Source: a virus. From it: a stretch of 64,000 nt of DNA. Below, piece by piece: positions 57,081 through 64,000 of the stretch. Under the pieces are notes generated by a model. The model saw nothing but the letters and a program-made list of their open reading frames with translations. It made no database searches and was not told where the DNA came from. The first letter of the stretch is position 1, and the number at the start of each line of letters is the position of its first letter. The position numbers were made by a program, and so were the translations under genes. The stretch covers positions 62,001 through 126,000 of IMG/VR virus record IMGVR_UViG_3300030518_000005; one strand, given 5' to 3'.

Positions 57081-57699
57081 GACCGGCATTTATAGTATCA
57101 CTCATAAAGAAAGTGGTAAGCGTTACATCGGTTCAACTTACTGTAACTTCTATGATAGATTTTGTGCCCATAGATCGACTTTAAATCGTAAATGTCATAG
57201 TTCTATTCTTATGCAAAGAGCTTGGAATAAATATGGAGAAGAGGCATTTGAATTTGAAGTTATAGAAATAGGATCTGTTGATTTAGATAAGCGTGAACTT
57301 TACTTTATAAACCTCTATAACTCCTCTATTCCTAAGCATGGATATAACATTTCAAAAGAAACTAATAATGCAAGACTTGGTCATCAGCAATCTAAAAAGA
57401 CGAAAAAAGCAATATCTAAAAAATTAAAAGGGATTAAGAGATCTGATAAAACAATTAAAAGAATGTCTAATTGTAAAATTGGAGAAAATAATCCAATGTA
57501 TGGAAAGAAACATTCTCAAGAATATATAGAAAAAAGAGTTAAAAATAATAGAAAACAAGTCATTAGAAATGATGGTAAAGTTTATTCTTCTTTAAAAGAA
57601 GCCGCAATAGATCTTAACGCATCGCAGCAAAGCATCTCTGCTTCTGTTCGTCTTGGTTACAAAGTTAAAGGTTGGAGGCTTAACTATGTCAAAACGTGA
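57064..57699 (+). CDS. GIY-YIG homing endonuclease with NUMODs
   Basis: The 211-residue protein has the nuclease core TGIYSITHKESGKRYIGSTY, RFCAHRSTLNRKCHSS, RELYFINLYNS, then NUMOD3 (GENNPMYGKKHSQEYIEKR) and a helix-turn-helix NUMOD (YSSLKEAAIDLNASQQSISA). It is intact, unlike the copy at 20759. Its GWRLNY codons encode GGAGG for the primase, which it overlaps. AT-rich. Confidence 0.88.
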   Translation: MNLKIETGIYSITHKESGKRYIGSTYCNFYDRFCAHRSTLNRKCHSSILMQRAWNKYGEEAFEFEVIEIGSVDLDKRELYFINLYNSSIPKHGYNISKETNNARLGHQQSKKTKKAISKKLKGIKRSDKTIKRMSNCKIGENNPMYGKKHSQEYIEKRVKNNRKQVIRNDGKVYSSLKEAAIDLNASQQSISASVRLGYKVKGWRLNYVKT

Positions 57700-58552
57700 T
57701 AACCGTTGGTGTCTTATCTGTCAACCTAGAAATAGGACGGTCTATTGGCACCAAAATGAAAATGGCAAGATCTGGTGCTACTGCAACAAATGCGATCGTG
57801 GATACTCTTTAGAACAGTACTGCGAGATAGCAGACATCGACATGACTGACTTCCTTACCGGTGATTTCCACATGCAAGAAGCTAAGCCTGACGAAGTACA
57901 AGCGATGGCGTGGCCATCTTCATTTATTCCTCTCTCGGACCCTCGGGCAGAAAAGGGTGTTGAATACATTAAATCGCGCGGACTAAATCCTGACGGCGAT
58001 ATGTATTACGACATGAAAGAAGATGGTATTGTCTTCCCGTACTACGTTGAAAATCATTTCTGTGGTGCTCAAATAAGGTTCATTGATGCTAGAATAAATG
58101 AAGACGGAGAAACGTGGAAGATTACTACACTTCCTGGCACACGTCTGGGGTTGTTGTTTGGACTTTGGAATCAAGCTAAATTGCGCCCCAATATAAAGGC
58201 CGTAGTGGTTTGTGAAGGATATTTGAATGCGTTTTCATTACAACAAGCGTTTAATCTTAAGTATGGCGGTATTTCTCATAATCCCTGGAAGTTCATTTGC
58301 TCTTCTGGCTCTGGCGTCTCCGACCATCAGGCGCAAACTCTCAGAGATCTTAAAGAACAAGGATACAGAGTTTTCGGAGGATTTGACACAGACGAAGCCG
58401 GATTTAAAGGACTCAGAAAATTAGTAGATGCCGGTGCAGTTACTCATTTTTCTAGTACTGCAGAAATCAATGTTGATTGGAACGATATCTTAAAGAGAGA
58501 TGGTCATGAAGAACTTGCACAACTATTTTTAAGGAATGTTCAGTCAGTATGA
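57686..58552 (+). CDS. DNA primase, DnaG-type TOPRIM
   Basis: ATG 57686 (GGAGG eight bases before) gives 288 residues. The N-terminus has a zinc-binding CLICQPRN...CYCNKC pattern. The TOPRIM domain shows VVVCEGYLNAFSLQQA (catalytic Glu) and VFGGFDTDEAGFKGLRKL (DxD). It synthesises primers with the helicase upstream. The frame also opens at 57653, inside the endonuclease gene, but no ribosome-binding site supports that start. Confidence 0.85.
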   Translation: MSKRDNRWCLICQPRNRTVYWHQNENGKIWCYCNKCDRGYSLEQYCEIADIDMTDFLTGDFHMQEAKPDEVQAMAWPSSFIPLSDPRAEKGVEYIKSRGLNPDGDMYYDMKEDGIVFPYYVENHFCGAQIRFIDARINEDGETWKITTLPGTRLGLLFGLWNQAKLRPNIKAVVVCEGYLNAFSLQQAFNLKYGGISHNPWKFICSSGSGVSDHQAQTLRDLKEQGYRVFGGFDTDEAGFKGLRKLVDAGAVTHFSSTAEINVDWNDILKRDGHEELAQLFLRNVQSV

Positions 58553-59109
58553 AACAATGTAGTCAATGTAAATTATTAAAAGATTTTACTTTTTTCAGTA
58601 AGGATAAGAGAAGATCTGATAACTATCAGAGTAGATGTCGATCATGTTGTTCTATTAATAATAAAAAATATAAAGAAGAAAATTTAGAGAAAATAAAATC
58701 TTACCAAGAAAATTGGTACCAGCACAATAAAGAAAAAACTAAATTATCAAACAAACAAAGATATTTAAAAGATCCCACAAGAGTTAAAGAATACTCTAAG
58801 AAGTGGAGAGCAGAAAATTCCGATCAACACAGAGGGATGCAATTAAGATATAAATATTGGCCTTCTTCTTCGTGGGAAGAAGCACTATTAAATTACAATA
58901 AACTTTTTAATGATCAAAATGGCCTTTGTGCTTGTTGCACTAGACATCAATCAAGTTTTGTAAAACTTTTCGCCGTTGATCATAATCATAAAACTGGCAA
59001 AGTTCGTGGACTACTATGTGATCCTTGTAATAAAGGTATAGGTTTATTACAAGACAGTACAGATGTTCTTTATAAAGCTTTTAACTATTTAAAGACTCAT
59101 AATGAGTAA
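58549..59109 (+). CDS. Endonuclease VII-like homing endonuclease
   Basis: The 186-residue protein has CSQCKLLK...CRSCCS, CACCTRHQSSFVKLFAVDHN, HKTGKVRGLLCDPCNKGIG, with a longer basic middle than other copies. It overlaps the primase stop (ATGA) and the next start (8 bases). Strongly AT-rich. Confidence 0.85.
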   Translation: MKQCSQCKLLKDFTFFSKDKRRSDNYQSRCRSCCSINNKKYKEENLEKIKSYQENWYQHNKEKTKLSNKQRYLKDPTRVKEYSKKWRAENSDQHRGMQLRYKYWPSSSWEEALLNYNKLFNDQNGLCACCTRHQSSFVKLFAVDHNHKTGKVRGLLCDPCNKGIGLLQDSTDVLYKAFNYLKTHNE

Positions 59110-59497
59110 AGTTAAAAAAGACCTTATCAAAGAAATCAACAAGAAAGCACAGAAGATCCGTGATAAACGGGTCTCTGCTGCCAATAACAAATCCCTAGAA
59201 GACGCAGCATTTGATTTCTTCAAGAATATTGAGGAATCACGCGTTCTTCACGGCGGGATGAAATATGACAATCAGTTATTTAGAGATGCATTGCGATCAT
59301 TGAAAGAGCGCGTCAAGGGTTTCGACCAGGGTACTAAAGTATCAGTTGAGTTTAATGCTGGTCCTGAAGATCAGCATGTCCCATGGGAATCGCAGACAGT
59401 AAGAGGCGTAACCATTTGGTGGTCACAAGCCTACATCATGAAGAACAACGTTGATCCTTCGCTATACATAGACATCTCGTCTATGCTCTTCTTTTAA
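59102..59497 (+). CDS. Hypothetical protein at end of plus operon
   Basis: The 131-residue protein starts MSKVKKDLIKEINKKAQKIR (basic helix) and ends with strands (VRGVTIWWSQAYIMKNNVDP). It ends one base before the stop of the convergent minus-strand gene, so the two transcripts collide here. No family recognised. Confidence 0.55.
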   Translation: MSKVKKDLIKEINKKAQKIRDKRVSAANNKSLEDAAFDFFKNIEESRVLHGGMKYDNQLFRDALRSLKERVKGFDQGTKVSVEFNAGPEDQHVPWESQTVRGVTIWWSQAYIMKNNVDPSLYIDISSMLFF

Positions 59498-60277
59498 TTA
59501 TTTCCAGGAGTCAGCTAGGAAGTCTTGTGATACTTGTCCGAGTGGGCAAGATCCAGGACCGAAGTAGCTGTTCAGCAGATTCTGCACATCGTTAACATTC
59601 AAGATTCTACGAGCCAACCATGAGAATGGAGTTGGACATTTGTATTTAGCTTGAAGCAATGAGTTAACGTGGTTAGAGATATCTGTGTTCGTGTTGGCTG
59701 GATTCTTGATGTTGTAATGCCAGATGATAGAGTTTACAAGAAGATCTAAGTCTGTGATCAATACCAATGGCAATGCTAGCCATCCTGCCCAGCGAGCCAT
59801 GTATCCCCAAGATGACAGTACTGTCAGATCTGGACACTTAATCTCATATCCTGTCTGGCCTTTAACAACCCAGTTTGGAATGAGATTAGTGGTAAACAGG
59901 AACCCACGAAGTGATGCACCCCATAGAAGATCTGCACGGTTCTGCTTCACAAGGCCTGCAGAAATAGCGTTTGGAGTCCACTGATCACGGGACATGCGCC
60001 ACGGGAGGTCATACCATTGTGCAGATCCACGATGACGTGTAATCTCGCCTGGCATGCAACCCTCACGAAGTTTTGCATAATTTGCGATGTATCTAGCTTG
60101 AATAACGTCGTAGTCAGCCTGTGATAGCTTGCCCTCTTGAAGAGCACACCAAGACCAAAGCATCAACGTACCTTCTCTTTGAGAAGAATCTCCACCATCA
60201 AATTGAGGACCGGCTTGTGTTATGAAGCCGTACTGGTCGATGCATGGAGATAAGATGTCTAGATACTTATTGGCCAT
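59498..60277 (-). CDS. Hypothetical tail-region protein, possible alpha-barrel enzyme fold
   Basis: The 259-residue protein has QFDGGDSSQREGTLMLWSW near its N-terminus, EITRHRGSAQWYDLPWRMSR, DQWTPNAISAGLVKQNR, then a hydrophobic helix (WAGWLALPLVLITDLDLLVN) and a C-terminal segment. The GDSSQR and SRDQWTP motifs look like active-site residues of a conserved family, possibly sugar-acting, by resemblance to alpha-barrel enzymes. Unproven. It is coupled to the fibre cluster upstream. Confidence 0.5.
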   Translation of the reverse strand: MANKYLDILSPCIDQYGFITQAGPQFDGGDSSQREGTLMLWSWCALQEGKLSQADYDVIQARYIANYAKLREGCMPGEITRHRGSAQWYDLPWRMSRDQWTPNAISAGLVKQNRADLLWGASLRGFLFTTNLIPNWVVKGQTGYEIKCPDLTVLSSWGYMARWAGWLALPLVLITDLDLLVNSIIWHYNIKNPANTNTDISNHVNSLLQAKYKCPTPFSWLARRILNVNDVQNLLNSYFGPGSCPLGQVSQDFLADSWK

Positions 60278-60480
60278 TACTGATAGTACTCTTCAACGAA
60301 GATGGCTCCACCTGCACCACCGCCGCTACCGCCCTGTCCGCCGTTATATCCTGACGTGCCTGTAAAGAATATTTGTATGCTAAAACTGATTGCGTCCATC
60401 AACTGCATAGGCAGGCTATTGACAGTAGTATTCAGAACTGTGCTAGTCGGGATGATGTTTGGGACATTATAGAATCTCAT
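60277..60480 (-). CDS. Short glycine-rich fibre-associated protein
   Basis: The 67-residue product starts MRFYNVPNIIPTSTVLNTTV and ends with GGQGGSGGGAGGAIFVEEYY, resembling the C-terminal tail of the fibre protein at 60669-62036 (IIVEEHYQ). It may be a small fibre subunit. It overlaps the gene downstream by one base. Confidence 0.5.
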   Translation of the reverse strand: MRFYNVPNIIPTSTVLNTTVNSLPMQLMDAISFSIQIFFTGTSGYNGGQGGSGGGAGGAIFVEEYYQ

Positions 60481-60486
60481 ATTTCC

Positions 60487-60672
60487 TCAAGTAATAGGCG
60501 TAATTGTATAGGACTTGTCGACGACGTTGGCTTGCGTTGTAGCTACCCAGTAGGGTTGTGCTTTTTCATTCGTAACCCAAGCATTGGCATCGTCCAAAGA
60601 TTGGAAGCTTCCTGCAAGCCAGGTAGAACCATCCGCATAAACTAACGTAACTTCAAAACATGGTATTGTCAT
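60487..60672 (-). CDS. Short fibre-cluster protein
   Basis: The 61-residue protein (MTIPCFEVTLVYADGSTWLA) has two beta-hairpins and a helix and overlaps the fibre gene stop by four bases (ATGA). Function unknown; probably a fibre accessory. Confidence 0.5.
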   Translation of the reverse strand: MTIPCFEVTLVYADGSTWLAGSFQSLDDANAWVTNEKAQPYWVATTQANVVDKSYTITPIT

Positions 60673-62036
60673 TGGTAGTGCTCCTCGACTATAATCAAGC
60701 CACTTCCGCCGTTACCGCCGTTATAGGTATTCGAAGCTCCAGCACCGCCGCCACCAACTACCCATGCGTAGGTAGATAAAGGGCTTGTGATGATTGCGTC
60801 AACAAAACCGCCTGCGCCGCCACCGCCGCCAGCCCATTCATTCGCTACACCTGTGCCCGTTCCACCGCCACCACCACCGCCACCAGAGTTTGCCGCCGCG
60901 TTGCCACCCGATTCTGTTGGACCGCCGCTATAGCCAGCACCGCCGAAAGCTCCACCGCCACCTACGCCACCCGTCTGATAACTGACAGTTGACCCGCCTG
61001 AGTTGCTGCCCGTTCCACCGCTGTTACCTGTTGCTGCCAAGCCTACAGGGCCTGAGCCTAATGAACTACTGCCACCTATGCCACCTGTAGGTATTGAACC
61101 GCCTGATCCGCCACCGCCTCCACCTGCCACCAGTAGACTAGTGCCGAAAGTAGTAGAGTTACCGCCAGTTCCGTTAACCGCGGTAGTGCCACCACCGCCA
61201 CCGCCTCCACCTGCACCAACTGCGCGAACACGAATATAGAGCGGAGTACGGGGACTCGTTGGGAGCGTATAAGTACCTGAGCTTGATGTAAATTTTTGAA
61301 CCGTGGGAGCAATGTATCCGCCCGAACCTGAACCTGAACCTGAACCACCAGTTAATTGCCAACGACTAGACGTCGTGTCATAGGTAAATGCGAATGTCGC
61401 ATTGTTTGCCATTGAGACGTTTCCGCCTGCACCAGTTTGAATTCTATTTGCTGCAGTCGCGGTCGCTTCTTCGTTATTGATAGAAATCTGATTGCCAGTT
61501 TTATTCTCAACAATCAAAATTTGACCAGATGTACCTGCTGGTACGCCACTTATACTTGTAAGTGAGGTGTTTGTTAATCGCACTAATCCAGTAGTAAAAG
61601 CGCCAATTGTTGTGTTAGCACCAGTTGTAGTAGAGTCTGTTGCCACACTATAAGCAATTTGTTTATTAGATAGAGATTGTGTTGCAGCTAATGCAACTAA
61701 TGTGTCAGTTACATCGGGAAGAGTTAACGTTCTATTAATAGTTTGTGAAGACTGTACTGTAGTAGTGGTAGCAGTAGTGCCAGCAGCAGTAAAATTAATT
61801 TTTTTAGTTGCATCGGCATTGCCAACTATTGAAGTTGTGTTGTCAACTAAGGATTTATTGGTTAAAGTTTGAGTTAAATCATCTCCAACCGTATTGTGCC
61901 ATGCCCCACTAATATATTGACGAAAAGTAGTAGTAGTAGTGTTATAGTAAAAATCACCCTCATTTGGGTCACTGGGGTCAGCAGTTAAACTACCTAGATT
62001 CAGACCAGATCTAACTTTTAAAAAAACTCTTGACAT
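60669..62036 (-). CDS. Tail-fibre protein with glycine-rich tip
   Basis: The 455-residue protein starts RSGLNLGSLTADPSDPNEGD, followed by DFYYNTTTTTFRQYISGAWH, an attachment-domain pattern. Then come repeats, an FTSSGTYTLPTSPRTPLYIR segment like those at 1-1233, and a glycine-rich C-terminus ending SGLIIVEEHYQ. GGGAAT precedes ATG 62036 and a -10 box lies upstream. Receptor-binding is inferred. Confidence 0.75.
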   Translation of the reverse strand: MSRVFLKVRSGLNLGSLTADPSDPNEGDFYYNTTTTTFRQYISGAWHNTVGDDLTQTLTNKSLVDNTTSIVGNADATKKINFTAAGTTATTTTVQSSQTINRTLTLPDVTDTLVALAATQSLSNKQIAYSVATDSTTTGANTTIGAFTTGLVRLTNTSLTSISGVPAGTSGQILIVENKTGNQISINNEEATATAANRIQTGAGGNVSMANNATFAFTYDTTSSRWQLTGGSGSGSGSGGYIAPTVQKFTSSSGTYTLPTSPRTPLYIRVRAVGAGGGGGGGGTTAVNGTGGNSTTFGTSLLVAGGGGGGSGGSIPTGGIGGSSSLGSGPVGLAATGNSGGTGSNSGGSTVSYQTGGVGGGGAFGGAGYSGGPTESGGNAAANSGGGGGGGGTGTGVANEWAGGGGGAGGFVDAIITSPLSTYAWVVGGGGAGASNTYNGGNGGSGLIIVEEHYQ

Positions 62037-62069
62037 AGCAATTCCCTATCCTTGCTTGATTACAAACTA

Positions 62070-62075
62070 ATTATA
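62070..62075 (-). promoter_or_regulatory. -10 box TAGTATAAT upstream of fibre gene
   Basis: Minus-strand TAGTATAAT, about 33 bases before ATG 62036. Leadered, with GGATAGGGAAT. Confidence 0.55.
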
Positions 62076-62099
62076 CTATGATTTAAGTCAGTAGCTTAA

Positions 62100-64000
62100 T
62101 TATGCGTGGAATCTCCGGATTTGCGCTCTCATCGTGCTAGCGTTAGTGGCATTAGTGTTATTATATAAAATTCTTACGTTGCCAGAGTTAATATCAGCAG
62201 TGAGCTGTAAACCAAGAGTTGAGCCAAGGGCCGCAGTCTCAGTGAACTGATCAGAGCTGCTTACAGTTGTACCTTGAGCACTTACATAGAACTGTCCGAT
62301 ACGGATGTTATTTGTAGTTGCTTCTTTGATGCGGTAGTTGATAACAGCACCGTCAAAGTTAGTGAGATTAAAGCTCAATGAAGAGTTGATCTCAGCAGCT
62401 GACGAAGTGTTAGCAGCCAGGGTCATAGCATCGATATACTGATCCTGGAAGTAGTTTACGCCGTCAGTAGAACGACGCATCATGGTTGTAACGTTATCGA
62501 TCGTGCCTGTACCGTTAGTGGTAAGGATAATTGATCCGTTATTTCCAGTAGTTGCGATGTTCAAGTTAGGTGTAGTAACATCATTGTGGTTGATCGCGAA
62601 GGCCCAAACAGTAGCCAATTCAGCAGCGTCTGAAGCAATCGCTTGTGTTCCGTTAGCAGAGAACAATAAGCTCTGAGCCAGTGTGAACTGACCGTTAACA
62701 GTCTGAGCACCTTGATCTAACAAGATGTTGGTCGCTGTTACAGCATTTCCTGGGTTAGGAAGAGTGTAAACCAGACCTGCAGTACGGGCTGCTTGTGCAG
62801 CAACTGCGATGTTGATGTTTTGGCTGTTTTGGACATACGTATCAGAGATAGCGTTTCCAGAAGCAGCATACAGGCTCAAGCGACCAGCAGTACCAGAGTT
62901 AACTGATCCAGAACCGTTTACTCCCCAAGACAAGTTACCAGAAGCATCAGATACAAGGATCTGATTGAGTGCAGGGGCTGCAGCTGGAAGAGTAAGGGTG
63001 TAATCAGTAGTTACAGTTGTCGGTCCACGGAGAGCAACGTAATTGCTTCCTGTGTCGCCGTAACGAACTTGTGACTGATTCGACATGGTAAGGTTACCAG
63101 TCAAAGTGCCACCAGCAAGTGGGAGATATGAAGCGAAAGCAGAAGTTAAAGCAATAGTGCCGCTTGCATCTGGAAGAGTCCAAGTACGGTTAGCAGTAAG
63201 AACAGCCTGACCGAGCTCACCGATGAAGGAAGCTGTAGTAGGAGTCAAACGGAAGATACCAGGACCTGCCGGAGCAAGGTGGTCATACGATTGACGCGAG
63301 TTAGCAGTGGTTATATAACCAGTGATAACATTGTTTTCTTGAATGTTGAAGCCAGCAGCAGTAGCAGAACCAGCAGCTCCACCAGCGTTTACAGTGATAA
63401 CAGGATCAGATACTTGTAACTGCGTGCTGTGGATGTAGTTAAGGGTACCGTTGATATTAACTGTAGAGTTAGTACCACCGATATTAACAACGTTTGTACC
63501 AGAGCCAGTTGCGATATTTAAAGTCTTGTTTCCTGAACCAGCGAGGATGTTACCAGTCGCAGTGTTAGGATCGTTACCTACGTTAATCTGAGTAGTATTT
63601 GAACTACCGATCAGTAATGTTCCAGAAGAGATAGCGTCGATGATTGGGGTCTGAACCTGCGTAGCAGCAGATACGATGCCACCAGAGAAGATACTTCCAG
63701 CAACGCCCATACCACCACTGAGTACCAAAGCACCCGTGACAGTAGAACTTGAGGCAGTCGTTTCATCTAAGATAACCGAACCCTTAGAAGCGTTCGTTGT
63801 CGAACGGAGGGTGAGGTTGTTTCCGGCAGCAGTACCGCCGACTTGAATCTGACCGCCAGCACGACCAGCCAATAGAGCATACTGAGTATGGTCATCGGCA
63901 GGGGCCGTTAAACCAGTCAGTCCGCTGTGGGCGGTAATAACCATACCAGCAGCAAGGTTCTGCCAGATCGTTCCGTTGTAATAACGTACCAAACCGAGGT
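62100..64000 (-). CDS. Tail-fibre protein, 5' end beyond window
   Basis: The frame is open to the window edge (upstream codons LGLVRYYNGTIWQNLA), so the N-terminus is missing. The 633 visible residues have strand repeats (SGTLLIGSSNTTQINVGNDP, VNIGGTNSTVNINGTL) and segments like TWTLPDASGTIALTSAF, as in the large fibre at 1237-4521. The C-terminal domain (DQFTETAALGSTLGLQLTAD) may be the tip. A fibre or baseplate-attached role is inferred. Confidence 0.75.
   Translation of the reverse strand, partial: LGLVRYYNGTIWQNLAAGMVITAHSGLTGLTAPADDHTQYALLAGRAGGQIQVGGTAAGNNLTLRSTTNASKGSVILDETTASSSTVTGALVLSGGMGVAGSIFSGGIVSAATQVQTPIIDAISSGTLLIGSSNTTQINVGNDPNTATGNILAGSGNKTLNIATGSGTNVVNIGGTNSTVNINGTLNYIHSTQLQVSDPVITVNAGGAAGSATAAGFNIQENNVITGYITTANSRQSYDHLAPAGPGIFRLTPTTASFIGELGQAVLTANRTWTLPDASGTIALTSAFASYLPLAGGTLTGNLTMSNQSQVRYGDTGSNYVALRGPTTVTTDYTLTLPAAAPALNQILVSDASGNLSWGVNGSGSVNSGTAGRLSLYAASGNAISDTYVQNSQNINIAVAAQAARTAGLVYTLPNPGNAVTATNILLDQGAQTVNGQFTLAQSLLFSANGTQAIASDAAELATVWAFAINHNDVTTPNLNIATTGNNGSIILTTNGTGTIDNVTTMMRRSTDGVNYFQDQYIDAMTLAANTSSAAEINSSLSFNLTNFDGAVINYRIKEATTNNIRIGQFYVSAQGTTVSSSDQFTETAALGSTLGLQLTADINSGNVRILYNNTNATNASTMRAQIRRFHA

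Noticed and set aside
1-64000. CRISPR array, insertion sequence, integrase or lysogeny module
   Set aside because: No regularly spaced direct repeats with spacers, no transposase or integrase motif and no CI-like repressor were seen.

Overview
The window is part of a large, virulent-looking, tailed double-stranded DNA bacteriophage (Caudoviricetes). It carries terminase, portal, prohead protease, scaffold-like and capsid genes, tail-fibre genes, a GH24 endolysin and a nearly complete replication and recombination set. No integrase, lysogeny repressor or host chromosomal gene was seen. The host cannot be named from this sequence. Both ends of the window cut through tail-fibre-type genes on the minus strand.

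Layout. Positions 1-5.6 kb (minus) hold glycine-rich and repetitive tail-fibre or adhesin genes. From 5.6 to 12 kb (minus) there are virion or connector-region proteins, one with a sigma-70 region-2-like segment. From 12 to 16 kb lie small genes, a DEDD exonuclease and a thymidylate kinase. From 16.2 to 30.5 kb (minus) is the packaging and head module, transcribed toward lower coordinates: sigma-like protein, TerS, TerL, portal, kinase, sigma-region-4-like protein, a protease/transglycosylase-like fusion, scaffold-like protein, capsid and an intrinsic terminator. From 30.5 to 50.8 kb (minus) is mainly replication and recombination: Mre11/gp47-like and SbcC/gp46-like nucleases, RecA/UvsX, a gp32-like single-strand binding protein, an exonuclease-PHP-family C DNA polymerase, a GroEL-like chaperonin, a methyltransferase-like protein and dUTPase. 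From 50.8 to 51.9 kb is an RNA locus: a structured RNA candidate, a tRNA whose anticodon arm is interrupted, and a tRNA with an apparent CUA anticodon. From 51.9 to 54.8 kb (minus) are a Pth2-like protein, endolysin and UvsW-like helicase. From 54.87 to 59.5 kb (plus) are DnaB-like helicase and primase. From 59.5 to 64 kb (minus) are more tail-fibre genes.

Three features stand out. First, seventeen free-standing homing-type endonucleases (7 endonuclease VII-like, 5 WHIDH-type HNH, 2 FHVDH-type HNH, 1 HNH with NUMOD3, 2 GIY-YIG) sit between core genes, plus one further HNH protein that may be a true phage gene. They are joined to neighbours by overlaps of a few bases, and their last codons often form the ribosome-binding site or -10 box of the next gene. 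Second, many genes lack a Shine-Dalgarno sequence and instead have a TATAAT-like box six or seven bases before the ATG, which predicts leaderless mRNAs; the box usually reads TAGTATAAT, often shares its TAG with the upstream stop codon, and shows no clear -35. Three proteins with sigma-factor-like segments could be linked to this promoter class, but that is inference. Third, the capsid N-terminus and the prohead-protease fusion share a glycine-rich motif that may be a maturation cleavage signal.

All functions are read from motifs in translated sequence; no searches were run.
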